Below, in pieces: positions 32,466 to 42,169 of a DNA stretch of 64,000 bases. Source of the DNA: Flavobacterium chungbukense (GTDB lineage Bacteria; Bacteroidota; Bacteroidia; Flavobacteriales; Flavobacteriaceae). The first letter of the stretch is position 1; every line of letters begins with the position of its first letter. The notes beneath the pieces are model-generated. The model was not told the origin of the DNA and made no database searches. It was given only the letters and a program-made list of their open reading frames with translations. The stretch is from NCBI RefSeq assembly GCF_020805785.1, contig NZ_JAJGZV010000003.1, positions 769,730 through 833,729 of the forward strand, read 5' to 3'. The translations under genes were made by a program, and so were the position numbers.

Positions 32466-34211
32466 TTAGACAATCTGTTTTTCCAATTCAGAAATAATCA
32501 AAACTGCTTTGTCGTAATCTTGTTGAATCGAAGCGCTCGACGCTGGTGCGTAACGTGCAAATTCACAGTTTTCTGTCAAATTAATAAAGTTCTGAACTGT
32601 TTCTGCATTTGCATTTCTTGACAATAATAATTCTCTGATATTGTCTTTACTCATTTCTGAAGTTTCAATATGCAGTTTGGCTTTTAAGAAATTATGCATC
32701 GCTTTTTCTAATGCAATATAGAAAGGCTCTTTGTTATTAAGATGTTTCTTCGCTTGCGATAAATATTTTTTCGCCAGTTTATTGTTCATTCTAATTCTAT
32801 TTCCAGTAACATCACTGTCAATAGCTTCTTTTCTTTTCTTAGCTAAAATGATTAACGGAATAATGATAAAAGGAGCAAATAATAATCCTAAATACAAATT
32901 AGAACCGTAAAACTCTTTTTTAGCAATTGGAATTAAAGCTGTTTTAGATTTAATGTTTTTGAAATGATCTGTTTGTGCAACTGCATTTTTAGATGCCGAT
33001 CCTGTATTTGCTTCTGCAGGCGTTGGTCCATCTAAAACGTCAATCATAATTTCTTTTGAAGTAATGGTTTTGTATGAACCTGTACTTAAATCAAAATAAG
33101 AGAACTGCATTGGTTTGATGGCATATTTTCCTCTGTATTGCGGAACAATAGTATATTTATCAGTAATTCTTCCAGACATTCCAGTCAGAGAAGTGGTTAC
33201 GCTTTCATCATGAACAGGATCGTACATTTCTAATGCGTTTGGAACAACTGGTTTTGGAAGTGTAAATAACTTCATGTTTCCAGTTCCTTGCGCGCTCACA
33301 ATTAAGTCTAGTCCTTCACCATTTTTAAGTGTTGTTTTTGAAGGAGTAACTGTAAAATTAAATTTTCCAACAGCTCCGGTAAATCCTTCTGGTTTGCTGC
33401 TTTCTGGAAGTGGTTTTACATTAATTGTTTTTGCTCCAGCAGAAACTACTTTATTGCCTTCTGTTGTAATCATTTGACCAAACATATCACGACGATTAGA
33501 AGCCATTTCTACTTCAATATCTAATGAAAGAGGTTCGATTGTTAATCTTCCCGATTTTTGCGGATATAAAATGGTTTTTTTCAAGATTACAGAATAACAT
33601 CTCTGACCTTGATAACTTCCTTCTTCAATCTGTAATTGTTTAATGTCGATATTCTGATTCCAGAAATCATTGTATTTAGGTTTTGCAAGCTCTTTAAAAC
33701 GATTTACTCCAATATTATTGAAGTATAGTTTGTAAACTACTGTAATTGGTTCGTTTAGATACGGATTTGTTTTAGAAATTTCTGCAACTAAAGTCAATAA
33801 TTCATTAGGAGATCCTGGAGGCCTGTCGTTTGGATCTCTTTCTTGGGCAACGGCATTGGTAACCGTAACTTTTATCGGATTGGTTTTGTAAACTTGACCG
33901 TTGTATTCTATAGCGGCCTGTTTAATCATTACAACTCCTTTTCTTTCAGGCTGTAAAATGTAAGAATATATTTTTTGAAAAGAGCTTCGGCCATTTACCC
34001 AAGATTGGCTAATCTGCTGGCTTGGCCCTGCAACCATTCTAAACCCGTCAAAAGAAGGCTGTTCGAAGTTGTCTCCGTCAACATTCATAATGAAATCTAT
34101 ACGAAGTCTTTCGTTTACTCCAAGTGTGTTTTTGCTGACTCTGGCTTCAAATTGTACTTGAGCCATAAGTCCTTGAAATGTGATTAGAAATAGAATTAAA
34201 TATCTTTTCAT
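32466..34211 (-). CDS. batD: BatD
   Basis: A 581-residue protein with signal peptide (1-17), a long periplasmic region of Ig-like beta domains (about 20-400; VQFEARVSKNTLGVNERLRI start) and one TM segment near 440-460 followed by a cytoplasmic helical tail. It is the BatD family member, thought to bind or present periplasmic clients for the VWA proteins. It follows batC after a 107-bp gap with an inverted repeat. Confidence 0.9.
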   Translation of the reverse strand: MKRYLILFLITFQGLMAQVQFEARVSKNTLGVNERLRIDFIMNVDGDNFEQPSFDGFRMVAGPSQQISQSWVNGRSSFQKIYSYILQPERKGVVMIKQAAIEYNGQVYKTNPIKVTVTNAVAQERDPNDRPPGSPNELLTLVAEISKTNPYLNEPITVVYKLYFNNIGVNRFKELAKPKYNDFWNQNIDIKQLQIEEGSYQGQRCYSVILKKTILYPQKSGRLTIEPLSLDIEVEMASNRRDMFGQMITTEGNKVVSAGAKTINVKPLPESSKPEGFTGAVGKFNFTVTPSKTTLKNGEGLDLIVSAQGTGNMKLFTLPKPVVPNALEMYDPVHDESVTTSLTGMSGRITDKYTIVPQYRGKYAIKPMQFSYFDLSTGSYKTITSKEIMIDVLDGPTPAEANTGSASKNAVAQTDHFKNIKSKTALIPIAKKEFYGSNLYLGLLFAPFIIIPLIILAKKRKEAIDSDVTGNRIRMNNKLAKKYLSQAKKHLNNKEPFYIALEKAMHNFLKAKLHIETSEMSKDNIRELLLSRNANAETVQNFINLTENCEFARYAPASSASIQQDYDKAVLIISELEKQIV

Positions 34212-34236
34212 TTAATGTTTAATCGTTTTTTAATGT

Positions 34237-34310
34237 TTAATCGTTTAACCGTCATTTTGTTTAATCGTTTTGTTTGGATCAAATAAACAAATTAACGGTT
34301 AAACGATTAA
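34237..34310. repeat. 16-bp inverted repeat between batC and batD
   Basis: TTAATCGTTTAACCGT at 34237-34252 and its exact complement at 34295-34310 form a long-loop hairpin inside the Bat operon, preceded by short tandem TTTAATCGTTT units. Confidence 0.75.
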
Positions 34311-34318
34311 CCAAAATT

Positions 34319-35086
34319 TTACCAGTCTTTTTCAGATTTTTTAGGACTACCTTTTACTTTTTGTGCGTTAACTTTATCCTGAATTTTCTTCTCTTCATTA
34401 TTAACAGCATCTAACAAGTTCTGAACGCGCTCTTTTGATATTCCTCCAGGCTGTGGTTTTGGCTCTCCTTTATTGTCAGATTTGTCATCTTTCTTCGGAT
34501 CGTTTTTACCATCTTTTTTATCCTTGTCTTTATCGCCTTTGTCGTCTTTCTTGTCCTTGTCTTTATCTTTGTCTTTATTGTTGTCCTTGTTCTTATCTTT
34601 ATTTTTATCCTTGTCTTTGTCTTTATCCTTATTCTTGTCTTTGTTATCGTTTTTCGGAGGATTTTCTTTTAGTTTTTGTTTTGCATATGCGTAATTATAA
34701 CGCGTTTCCTCATCTGTTGGGTCATTGCGCAAAGCTTGTTTGTAAGCTTCAACCGCCTGCGTATAATCTTTCTCCTTCATGAAAACGTTTCCAAGATTGT
34801 GAAAAGCTTTATGTTTTTCAGGTCTTGTTTTGGCATTTTTTATCGCTTTCGCGTAAGCGAATTTAGCTTCCGAAATTTGATTTTGCCTGTAAATAGTGTT
34901 TCCTAAATTATATGGCGCCGCAGATCGTTTTGGAAATTTAGATTCCGAAATTCTATAGTTTGCCTCAGCATCAACAAATTTATTCTGTTTATATTCTTCA
35001 TTCGCAGCAGGCAATGTTTTGTCTTTTTCTTGTGCAGAAACTGCAAAAGAAACCGTTAATAAGATATAAAGAAGTAAATTTTTCAT
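34319..35086 (-). CDS. batC: BatC: TPR protein with a Lys/Asp-rich low-complexity tail
   Basis: A 255-residue exported protein with signal peptide, three TPR motifs (about 25-130) and a highly charged low-complexity region (about 140-215) of Lys, Asp and Asn repeats. BatC homologues are TPR proteins that associate with BatA and BatB. The tail is encoded by an irregular 3-bp and 6-bp tandem repeat near 34485-34660 and is likely to vary in length. ATG 35086 begins a good signal peptide; the frame stays open further upstream. Confidence 0.88.
   Translation of the reverse strand: MKNLLLYILLTVSFAVSAQEKDKTLPAANEEYKQNKFVDAEANYRISESKFPKRSAAPYNLGNTIYRQNQISEAKFAYAKAIKNAKTRPEKHKAFHNLGNVFMKEKDYTQAVEAYKQALRNDPTDEETRYNYAYAKQKLKENPPKNDNKDKNKDKDKDKDKNKDKNKDNNKDKDKDKDKKDDKGDKDKDKKDGKNDPKKDDKSDNKGEPKPQPGGISKERVQNLLDAVNNEEKKIQDKVNAQKVKGSPKKSEKDW
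34485..34660. repeat. In-frame tandem AAG/GAC repeat in batC
   Basis: Read leftward, this stretch repeats Lys and Asp codons (AAA/AAG and GAC/GAT) with few interruptions. It is a probable site of length variation by slippage, always in multiples of three. Confidence 0.75.
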
Positions 35087-35124
35087 TCTAATTTTGTTTT
35101 CTGTTCTGAATTTCATCTGAGCAT

Positions 35125-36159
35125 TTATTTCTTTTCGTTAAATAAATCCAACTCTTTGATCCAGTTTGTTTTTCTTTCTAATAAGAAAATATCAATAAAC
35201 AACAGTAAAAAAGCAAATCCGATAAACCATTGAAATTGCGATTGAAACTCTGCCATTTGTGTTGCTTCAAATTCTGTTTTTTGAATATTGTTCAAAGCAT
35301 TTTTTATATATTCTAAAACTTCTTTGGTACTTCCGCCATAAACATAACCGCCTTTTGTTGCTTTGGCAATCGTTTTTAAGCCTTCTTGATTTAATTTCGT
35401 GATTACCGTTTCTCCGTTTTGATCTTTTTGATATCCTCTGACAACACCATTTTCTTTTAACGGAATTGTTCCTCCTTTTTCTGTTCCAACACCAATTGTA
35501 ATGATTTTCATTCCTAATTTATTCGCTTCTTCTGCCGCAGCAGTCGCGCCTTCAGAATGGTCTTCTCCATCAGAAATCAGGATTAATAATTTGCTGGTTT
35601 TGCTTTTTTCATCAAAATAAGTTGAAGATAATTTTATTGCTTCATCCAAAGATGTTCCTTGAGAAGAAACCATTCCAGGACTCATACTTTGCAAAAACAT
35701 TTTAGCAACGCTGTAATCTGATGTGATAGGTAAAACAGGAAAAGCGCTTCCTGCATACGCCACAATACCAATTCGGTCGCTTCCTAAGTTATTGATAATT
35801 TGAGAAACCAATTGTTTACTTTTATCCAAACGGCTTGGTACCACATCTTCAGCAAGCATACTTTTCGAAACGTCGACAGCAAAAACAATATCGATACCTT
35901 CTCGTTTTACGGTTTCCATTTTGGTTCCGATTTTCGGATTTACCAAACCGATAATCAAGCAGGTAAGCGCCAAGAGAATCACCACAATTTTTAAAACAGG
36001 TTTAAAAACCGATTTCTCAGGACTCAATCTTTTCACCATTTCCAAATCACCAAACTCGCGTTGTGTTCTTCTTTTCCAATACATATTGAAAAGAAAAATA
36101 CACACCACAATTGGGATCAGTAGTAAGAGATATAAATATTTTTTTTCGTCTAATTCCAT
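35125..36159 (-). CDS. batB: BatB: VWA membrane protein
   Basis: A 344-residue membrane protein with N-terminal TM segments (about 8-26 and 55-75), a VWA domain (about 90-275) with metal site DVSKSM and a C-terminal TM segment (about 305-325). Compared with BatA the metal motif has Lys in place of Gly, which still allows metal binding. BatB and BatA form a complex in other Bacteroidota. It lies between batA and batC on the leftward operon. Confidence 0.9.
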   Translation of the reverse strand: MELDEKKYLYLLLLIPIVVCIFLFNMYWKRRTQREFGDLEMVKRLSPEKSVFKPVLKIVVILLALTCLIIGLVNPKIGTKMETVKREGIDIVFAVDVSKSMLAEDVVPSRLDKSKQLVSQIINNLGSDRIGIVAYAGSAFPVLPITSDYSVAKMFLQSMSPGMVSSQGTSLDEAIKLSSTYFDEKSKTSKLLILISDGEDHSEGATAAAEEANKLGMKIITIGVGTEKGGTIPLKENGVVRGYQKDQNGETVITKLNQEGLKTIAKATKGGYVYGGSTKEVLEYIKNALNNIQKTEFEATQMAEFQSQFQWFIGFAFLLLFIDIFLLERKTNWIKELDLFNEKK

Positions 36160-36169
36160 TTTTTAATTC

Positions 36170-36234
36170 TAGTTTCCAGTTTTCTGTCACAGTTTCCAGC
36201 TGTAAACTGAGAACTGAGACTGCGACTAAAATAT
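36170..36234. repeat. CAGTTTC/GAACTGAGAC interspersed repeat between batA and batB
   Basis: The gap holds short words AGTTTCCAG, CAGTTTCCAGC and AACTGAGAACTGAGAC. Related words occur at 41974-42012 and 51301-51325. They look like a degenerate interspersed repeat family. Confidence 0.45.
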
Positions 36235-37236
36235 TTAAATAAAGCTTCTGTAAACCGTATTTCTTAATCCAACTTCAAGTAATAATAAAAAGGCTGCAAA
36301 CAAAACAAAAATTCTGTACTTTTCATCATAATCGTAGAATTTTAATTCTTGGATTTCTGTTGTTTCCAGCTTATTAATCGAATTATATATTTGAGCTAAT
36401 TTGTCGTTACTTGTTGCTCTAAAATACGTTCCATCTGTTTTTTGAGCGATGCTTCTCATCAACTTTTCGTCAATTTCAACTTTCTGCATTTTGAACATTA
36501 AACTTCCGTTTGGAGCGTATTGATACGGAGATTCTGCCATTCCGTTTGTTCCAATACCGATTGTATATACTTTAATTCCGTATTGTTTTGCAATGTCAGA
36601 AGCCGTTTCTGGTTCGATAAAACCAGCATTATTAACTCCATCAGTCATTAAAATAATTACTCGGCTTTTCGCTTTACTGTCTTTAAGGCGGTTTACAGCA
36701 GTTGCCAATCCCATTCCGATTCCAGTTCCGTCTTGTAACGTTGTATCGTATTTAATGCCTTTTATTGCTTCCAAAATAATCGCTTTATCGCTCGTAACTG
36801 GAGTTTTTGTGTACGCTTCAGATGCATATAAAACCAATCCGATTCTATCGTTTGGTCTTTCTTCAACGAAATCGGCGGCAACTCTTTTTAAAGCTTCCAT
36901 ACGATTTGGTTTTAAATCTTTTGCCAACATAGATCCAGAAACGTCAATTGCCATTACAATATCAATCCCTTTTGTTGTTTTGGTTTGATTGCTAATATCT
37001 ACCGTTCTTGGTCGAGCCAAAGCAATAATCAAAGAACATAAAGCAAGGATTCTGAAAACGTATAAAGCAGGTTTGAACTTTGTCCAAAATGATTCGCTGT
37101 TTTGAAAACCTGCAGTTGAGCTCATTTTTAAAGTAGCCGACTGCTGATTGCGTTTCCAGAAATACCAACCTATGGCAATTGGAATCAATAGAAACAACCA
37201 AAGAAATTCTGGATTTAAAAAACTCATCTTACTCAT
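36235..37236 (-). CDS. batA: BatA: VWA membrane protein
   Basis: A 333-residue membrane protein with N-terminal TM helices, a VWA domain (about 88-280) with an intact metal site AIDVSGSM and a C-terminal TM segment. It is the first of the paired VWA proteins in the Bat operon. The stop of the upstream gene overlaps the ATG by one base (TAATG), so translation is coupled; a second ATG three codons in is possible. Confidence 0.92.
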   Translation of the reverse strand: MSKMSFLNPEFLWLFLLIPIAIGWYFWKRNQQSATLKMSSTAGFQNSESFWTKFKPALYVFRILALCSLIIALARPRTVDISNQTKTTKGIDIVMAIDVSGSMLAKDLKPNRMEALKRVAADFVEERPNDRIGLVLYASEAYTKTPVTSDKAIILEAIKGIKYDTTLQDGTGIGMGLATAVNRLKDSKAKSRVIILMTDGVNNAGFIEPETASDIAKQYGIKVYTIGIGTNGMAESPYQYAPNGSLMFKMQKVEIDEKLMRSIAQKTDGTYFRATSNDKLAQIYNSINKLETTEIQELKFYDYDEKYRIFVLFAAFLLLLEVGLRNTVYRSFI

Positions 37237-38870
37237 TAGTTGCTTGCTCTTTGAAGTTCAACAGAATTTAATACTCGGGCTGTAATGTCGTTGGCATACG
37301 TGTCGCCTTCTTCATGCAAAATCATGATTTGTTGCAAACCTTGATCTTGTTTGAAAAGCAACAATTCGTAATATGCTTTTGTACTTGTTTTAGTTGCAGG
37401 ATTTAGAATAGTCATTGTTCCATAACCTTTTACACCCTGAATACCTTCGTTTGTTTGAAAATCTTCTTGTTTTACAATAATATTTTGTGCTCCTTGAGCT
37501 TCCATTACTTTTAAAGATCCTTCAAGAGCTTTTGCTAAATCAATATCAGTTGGCTGTTTAAACTTGGCAGTAGAAACAGTGATATAGAAATTATCAATCA
37601 TACTTCCGTATGTGAAAAGCTGCATTTCTTTAATTAAAGCCATTGTTTCTTTTGGAAGGACTTTTTCAGTGTCCATTCTTTTTAAAACTTTTGGAGTTTC
37701 AATCAAAACAGCTGGACTTCCGTAAGCACTTTTTACCCATTCTCCTTCTAATAATTCTTTAGAAGGATGACCGATTAAATTGTCTTTCACGTAAGTGAAA
37801 CCTTTTGTTACCACAAAATAAGTTGTAGTTACAAACAACACTAAGATTACAGCTGCAATAGAATAACCAATTCTGGCATTGCGTTTTTTGCGAAGTTGTT
37901 CCTTAATTTGTTTTTGTCTTTGAGCCTCATTCAATAACTGATCTTCGATATCTTCTGGAGCTTCAGTCGGAATAGCATTATCAAGCGTTAAAATAACTTT
38001 TTGAATTTTATTTCTGTCTTCTGTAATCTCAAAATCAAGTGGTTTCGATTTCGCAAATTTTACTAAATCGGCCTGACGTAAAACACGTTCTAAATTCTCA
38101 ACGGTTTCTGGAGTCAGCGTCATTTTCTTTTTGGTCGATGCTTCTCTAATAGCTGTAATTAACTCAGAAGTTGTGCTTTCCATTGCTGGAATGTGAATCG
38201 CTTCTTCAATATAATTTCTTGCAATATCGGTTAATTCACTATAATATTCTTTAATTTCTCCTTTTTGAACAAGTTCTTTTTGTTCCAGATTATTCAATAA
38301 ACTTGTTGCTTTTTCGATTGGAGTTTTATAAACTTCTTCTTCGATTTTTTTCAGTTGACGTTTTTTAACATACCAGTAAACGATTGCGCCAATTCCGATA
38401 ATAGCTAAAACAATCAAAACATAAATCCACCAATTTCCCATTCCTTCATCAACAGAAGAAATATCTTTGATGTCGTACATTTTTTGCTGTAAAGTATCGA
38501 CTTTTACGTTTGCAACTTCAACTTTGATAGAATCAGAAAAGAAAGGTTTTTTATCTATTAAAATTTTGACACTCGGAATAGTATAGCGACCAGAATCAAA
38601 CTGTGTTAAACCATATTTTTTTATAAGTTCGTAAGTTCCGTCCTTTTTAACGGTATCAATCGGATATGATTGAATAACTTCTAACGGCCCAATGTTTTTA
38701 AGTTTCGGAAATTCAACTTTAGATGTTGAAGTAACCACCGTTTTAAGCGTTAGTTTGAACTCGGCACCAATCTTATTTTTGGTGGTGTCAATACTTGTTT
38801 CTACCTGTTTCTGCTGCGCAAAAATCATAGTAGAAAAAAGCAATAAAAATATATAAAGTTTAAATTTCAT
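37236..38870 (-). CDS. BatD/DUF4381-like membrane protein of the Bat operon
   Basis: A 544-residue protein with signal peptide (about 1-18), an N-terminal beta domain (about 20-135), a TM segment (about 150-170), a helical cytoplasmic region (about 175-345) similar to DUF4381, a second TM segment (about 355-375) and a C-terminal domain of about 160 residues. The first half resembles the region linking DUF58 and VWA genes in other MoxR clusters, and the tail is extra. It probably tethers the VWA proteins. ATG 38870 begins the signal peptide. Confidence 0.75.
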   Translation of the reverse strand: MKFKLYIFLLLFSTMIFAQQKQVETSIDTTKNKIGAEFKLTLKTVVTSTSKVEFPKLKNIGPLEVIQSYPIDTVKKDGTYELIKKYGLTQFDSGRYTIPSVKILIDKKPFFSDSIKVEVANVKVDTLQQKMYDIKDISSVDEGMGNWWIYVLIVLAIIGIGAIVYWYVKKRQLKKIEEEVYKTPIEKATSLLNNLEQKELVQKGEIKEYYSELTDIARNYIEEAIHIPAMESTTSELITAIREASTKKKMTLTPETVENLERVLRQADLVKFAKSKPLDFEITEDRNKIQKVILTLDNAIPTEAPEDIEDQLLNEAQRQKQIKEQLRKKRNARIGYSIAAVILVLFVTTTYFVVTKGFTYVKDNLIGHPSKELLEGEWVKSAYGSPAVLIETPKVLKRMDTEKVLPKETMALIKEMQLFTYGSMIDNFYITVSTAKFKQPTDIDLAKALEGSLKVMEAQGAQNIIVKQEDFQTNEGIQGVKGYGTMTILNPATKTSTKAYYELLLFKQDQGLQQIMILHEEGDTYANDITARVLNSVELQRASN

Positions 38871-38934
38871 TTGAGTAACGATTGTTGATTTTAGATTAAC
38901 GATTTTTGATTTGTTAATCAAAATTGCCAAATTT

Positions 38935-39798
38935 TTATCGTGCTTTGAAATAGCCTAATAGTTTAGTAACGTAATTTTCGTCAACTCTGGTGTTGACAAT
39001 ACCTGCTCCAGATTTACGGAATGTATCTTTAAAATAATTCAATTTTTCTTGATAATGTTTCTCATAATTCAATCGAACTGTTTTAGAACTTGTATCAACC
39101 AACTGTATTTTTCCTGTTTCAGAATCCAGCATAGAAACCATTCCTAAATTTGGAATTTTTTCTTCGCGCATATCGTAAACGCGAACGCCTGTAATATCAT
39201 GTTTTTTAGATGCAATTTTTAAAGTTTGCTCGTAAGAATCAGACATAAAATCTGAAATCATAAAAATAATAGCTTTCTTTTTTTGAGTTCCAGATAAAAA
39301 CTTCAAAGCTTGAGCGATGTCTGTTTTATGACTTTTTGGTTCAAATTCGATCAATTCACGAATTATGCGAAGCACGTGCGAACGCCCTTTTTTTGGCGGA
39401 ATATATAATTCTACTGTATCAGAAAATAAGATTAAACCAATTTTGTCATTGTTTTGTGTAGCCGAAAAAGCCATCGTTGCCGCGATTTCGGTTACGATGT
39501 CTTTCTTGAATTGATTTTTAGAACCAAAGGATTCAGAACCCGAAATATCAACCATTAAAACCATGGTCAATTCGCGTTCTTCTTCAAATACCTTAACGTG
39601 AGCTTCGTTGTAGCGTGCGGTTACATTCCAATCGATGTTACGAATATCATCTCCGTATTGGTATTGACGCACCTCGCTAAACGTCATTCCTCGTCCTTTA
39701 AATGAAGAGTGGTATTCTCCCGAAAAGATATGATTACTCAGTCTCTTCGTTTTGATTTCTATTTTCCGTACTTTTTTTAAAAGCTCTTTTGTATCCAT
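38935..39798 (-). CDS. DUF58 VWA-like protein
   Basis: A 287-residue cytoplasmic protein with the DUF58 segment GRGMTFSEVRQYQYGDDIRNIDW near 36 and a VWA-like fold with metal site DISGSE near 85. DUF58 proteins are standard partners of MoxR ATPases and probably deliver the chaperone activity to membrane VWA proteins. It follows moxR in the leftward operon after 77 bp. Confidence 0.9.
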   Translation of the reverse strand: MDTKELLKKVRKIEIKTKRLSNHIFSGEYHSSFKGRGMTFSEVRQYQYGDDIRNIDWNVTARYNEAHVKVFEEERELTMVLMVDISGSESFGSKNQFKKDIVTEIAATMAFSATQNNDKIGLILFSDTVELYIPPKKGRSHVLRIIRELIEFEPKSHKTDIAQALKFLSGTQKKKAIIFMISDFMSDSYEQTLKIASKKHDITGVRVYDMREEKIPNLGMVSMLDSETGKIQLVDTSSKTVRLNYEKHYQEKLNYFKDTFRKSGAGIVNTRVDENYVTKLLGYFKAR

Positions 39799-39875
39799 TT
39801 TTTGTTTGGTTTATGGTTTGTGGTTGTTGGTTAATGGCATAATACCATCAACAAAAAACTATCAACCATCAACTT

Positions 39876-40880
39876 TTAAGGTACCTCAATCTCGTTAACG
39901 ATTTTGTTGATAATGTCTACAGAAGTAATGTTTTCTGCTTCTGCTTCGTAAGTGATTCCAACTCTGTGACGTAGCACATCGTGAACAACGGCACGAACGT
40001 CTTCTGGAATTACATAACCACGACGTTTGATAAAAGCATAACATTTTGCAGCATTAGCCAAGTTGATACTTCCACGAGGAGAAGCTCCAAAACTGATAAG
40101 CGGTTTTAAATCGGCTAATTTGTATTTTTCTGGGTAACGTGTAGCGAAAATAATATCTAAGATGTATTTTTCAATTTTTTCGTCCATATAAACTTCACGA
40201 ACCGCTTCTTGCGCGCGTAATATTTGCTCAACAGAAACTACTGGATTTACTTTTTCGTAAGATCCTTTTAAGTTTTGACGAATTACGAAACGCTCTTCAT
40301 CAATTTTTGGGTAGTCAATTACGGTTTTCAACATAAAACGATCCACTTGTGCTTCAGGAAGTTGGTATGTTCCTTCTTGCTCAACCGGGTTTTGTGTTGC
40401 TAATACTAAAAACGGACGATCTAATTTGAAAGTAGTGTCGCCAATAGTAACTTGTTTTTCCTGCATTGCCTCTAATAATGCTGATTGAACCTTTGCTGGA
40501 GCACGGTTAATCTCATCGGCAAGTACGAAATTGGCGAAAATTGGTCCCTTTTTAATAGAGAACTCGTTTGCTTTAATATTGTAAATCATGGTTCCGATAA
40601 CATCGGCAGGTAATAAATCGGGCGTAAACTGAATACGGCTGAACGAACCTTGAACCGCTTGAGAAAGCGTATTAATAGCCAAAGTTTTTGCAAGACCTGG
40701 AACTCCTTCCAGTAAAATATGTCCTTGTCCAAGCAATCCGATTAATAAACGCTCGACCATATGTTTCTGGCCCACAATAACTTTGTTCATTTCCATTGTA
40801 AGAAGGTCTATAAAAGCACTTTCTCTTTCAATTTTTTCATTTATCGCTCTAATGTCTAAAGTCGTTGTATTTTCTTCCAT
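39876..40880 (-). CDS. moxR: MoxR-family AAA+ ATPase
   Basis: A 334-residue AAA+ ATPase of the MoxR type. The Walker A motif GVPGLAKT is near 60, Walker B FVLADEINRA near 118, sensor region FLVLATQNPVEQEGTYQLPEAQVDRFM near 170, and the C-terminal lid follows. MoxR proteins act as chaperones for maturation of VWA-domain partners. It is the first gene of the Bat operon, which supports growth under oxygen or other stress in related bacteria. Confidence 0.94.
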   Translation of the reverse strand: MEENTTTLDIRAINEKIERESAFIDLLTMEMNKVIVGQKHMVERLLIGLLGQGHILLEGVPGLAKTLAINTLSQAVQGSFSRIQFTPDLLPADVIGTMIYNIKANEFSIKKGPIFANFVLADEINRAPAKVQSALLEAMQEKQVTIGDTTFKLDRPFLVLATQNPVEQEGTYQLPEAQVDRFMLKTVIDYPKIDEERFVIRQNLKGSYEKVNPVVSVEQILRAQEAVREVYMDEKIEKYILDIIFATRYPEKYKLADLKPLISFGASPRGSINLANAAKCYAFIKRRGYVIPEDVRAVVHDVLRHRVGITYEAEAENITSVDIINKIVNEIEVP

Positions 40881-41092
40881 ATAAATATTTTTAAAACCTT
40901 GATTTTTACGCCTTATTTTTGAGAGTGCAAATTGAATATTTTTTAAGAAGTAAGATGTTAAAGAATGGTTAAAACTTCGACCAATGACCTAATTTTAAGG
41001 ACTAATTGTGAATCTATTTTTATATTTTTAAGAACTTTGATGATTATGTTTTTTTAAAGCATAATTATTACCAAAAATAACGCATAACAATT
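40881..41092. other. Divergent region between moxR and the aldo/keto reductase gene
   Basis: A 212-bp AT-rich region that must contain both promoters. No exact TAnnTTTG box is seen in either direction, so the Bat operon may use a non-standard sigma factor or a weak promoter. Confidence 0.35.
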
Positions 41093-41968
41093 ATGAGCAA
41101 AACAGTCTTATCGCCTATAATTTCGGGCACTATGAATTGGGGAGTTTGGGATAAAAACCTTACAACCAAAGAAATGGAAAACATGATACAAGTGAGTATC
41201 GAAAACAAAATTACGACTTTTGATCACGCGGATATTTACGGTTCGTATACGACCGAAGCCGATTTTGGAAAAGCCTTTCACGCTAGTAAAATTGACCGTG
41301 AAAAATTACAATTAATTACCAAGTGTGGCATTCAGATGATTGCTGATAAACGCCCTGAAAACAAAATTAAACATTACGATTATTCTAAAGACTATATTAT
41401 TAAGTCGGTTGAAGGTTCTTTAAAAAACTTAAAAACGGACTATGTTGATGTTTTTTTATTGCACAGACCGAGTCCGTTAATGCAGGCAGACGAAATTGCA
41501 GAAGCGGTTGAGAAATTAAAAGCAGAAGGAAAAATCATTGATTTTGGACTTTCAAACTTTACCAGTTCGCAAACTGAATTAATTCGTCAGAAAACTGAAG
41601 TTAGCTACAATCAAGTGCAATTTTCGGCAACGCATTATGAAGCAATGACTGACGGAAGTTTAGATTACATGCAGACTAACGGAATTCGCCCATTATCATG
41701 GAATCCGCTTGGAACTGTTTTTAGAGAAGATACAAAACAAACGCGCCGTTTGAAAAAACTGTTTTCTACTTTATTAGAGAAATATCATTTAGGAGCAGAC
41801 ACACTTTTATTGTCATGGATTTTAAAACATCCGGCAAAAATAATTCCAATTGCAGGAACTGTAAATATTGCTAGAATTCAATCTTTGTCAAAAGCAATTG
41901 AATTGGATATGGACACAGAAGACTGGTTCGCCATCTGGACAGAAAGTATGGGTGATGATGTGCCTTAA
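41093..41968 (+). CDS. Aldo/keto reductase (YdhF-like)
   Basis: A 291-residue NADPH-dependent reductase. The active-site Asp and Tyr are in TFDHADIYGSY, the Lys in ITKCG near 78 and the His in LLHRPSPL near 124; the C-terminal IIPIAGT segment binds NADPH. Similar to E. coli YdhF. Substrate unknown. It is a single-gene unit followed by repeat-rich DNA. Confidence 0.9.
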   Translation: MSKTVLSPIISGTMNWGVWDKNLTTKEMENMIQVSIENKITTFDHADIYGSYTTEADFGKAFHASKIDREKLQLITKCGIQMIADKRPENKIKHYDYSKDYIIKSVEGSLKNLKTDYVDVFLLHRPSPLMQADEIAEAVEKLKAEGKIIDFGLSNFTSSQTELIRQKTEVSYNQVQFSATHYEAMTDGSLDYMQTNGIRPLSWNPLGTVFREDTKQTRRLKKLFSTLLEKYHLGADTLLLSWILKHPAKIIPIAGTVNIARIQSLSKAIELDMDTEDWFAIWTESMGDDVP

Positions 41969-42023
41969 ATTTTAGTGTTCAGTCGCAGTTTTAAGTGCTC
42001 AGTTTTATCTGAATCAAAATTTA

Positions 42024-42151
42024 AACACATAGAGACATAGATTTTTTTCTTTTAAAAAGAAGATTTTAGCGTTTCACTTACACATAGCTATGTGTGTTGA
42101 TGTAAATGAAATACCTTTTTAAAGCAAAGCTGAACTATGTATCTATGTGTT
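42024..42151. repeat. AACACATAG interspersed repeat unit
   Basis: The ends AACACATAGAGACATAGA (from 42024) and AACTATGTATCTATGTGTT (42133-42151) are imperfect inverted repeats, and the centre holds the 16-bp palindrome ACACATAGCTATGTGT (42080-42095). The unit fills the space between two rightward genes. Confidence 0.7.
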
Positions 42152-42169
42152 AAAACAAAATAGTTAACA

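Noticed and set aside
34473..34694. Rightward Leu/Ser-rich frames opposite batC
   Set aside because: They are the antisense reading of the Lys/Asp tract; composition is explained by the repeat.
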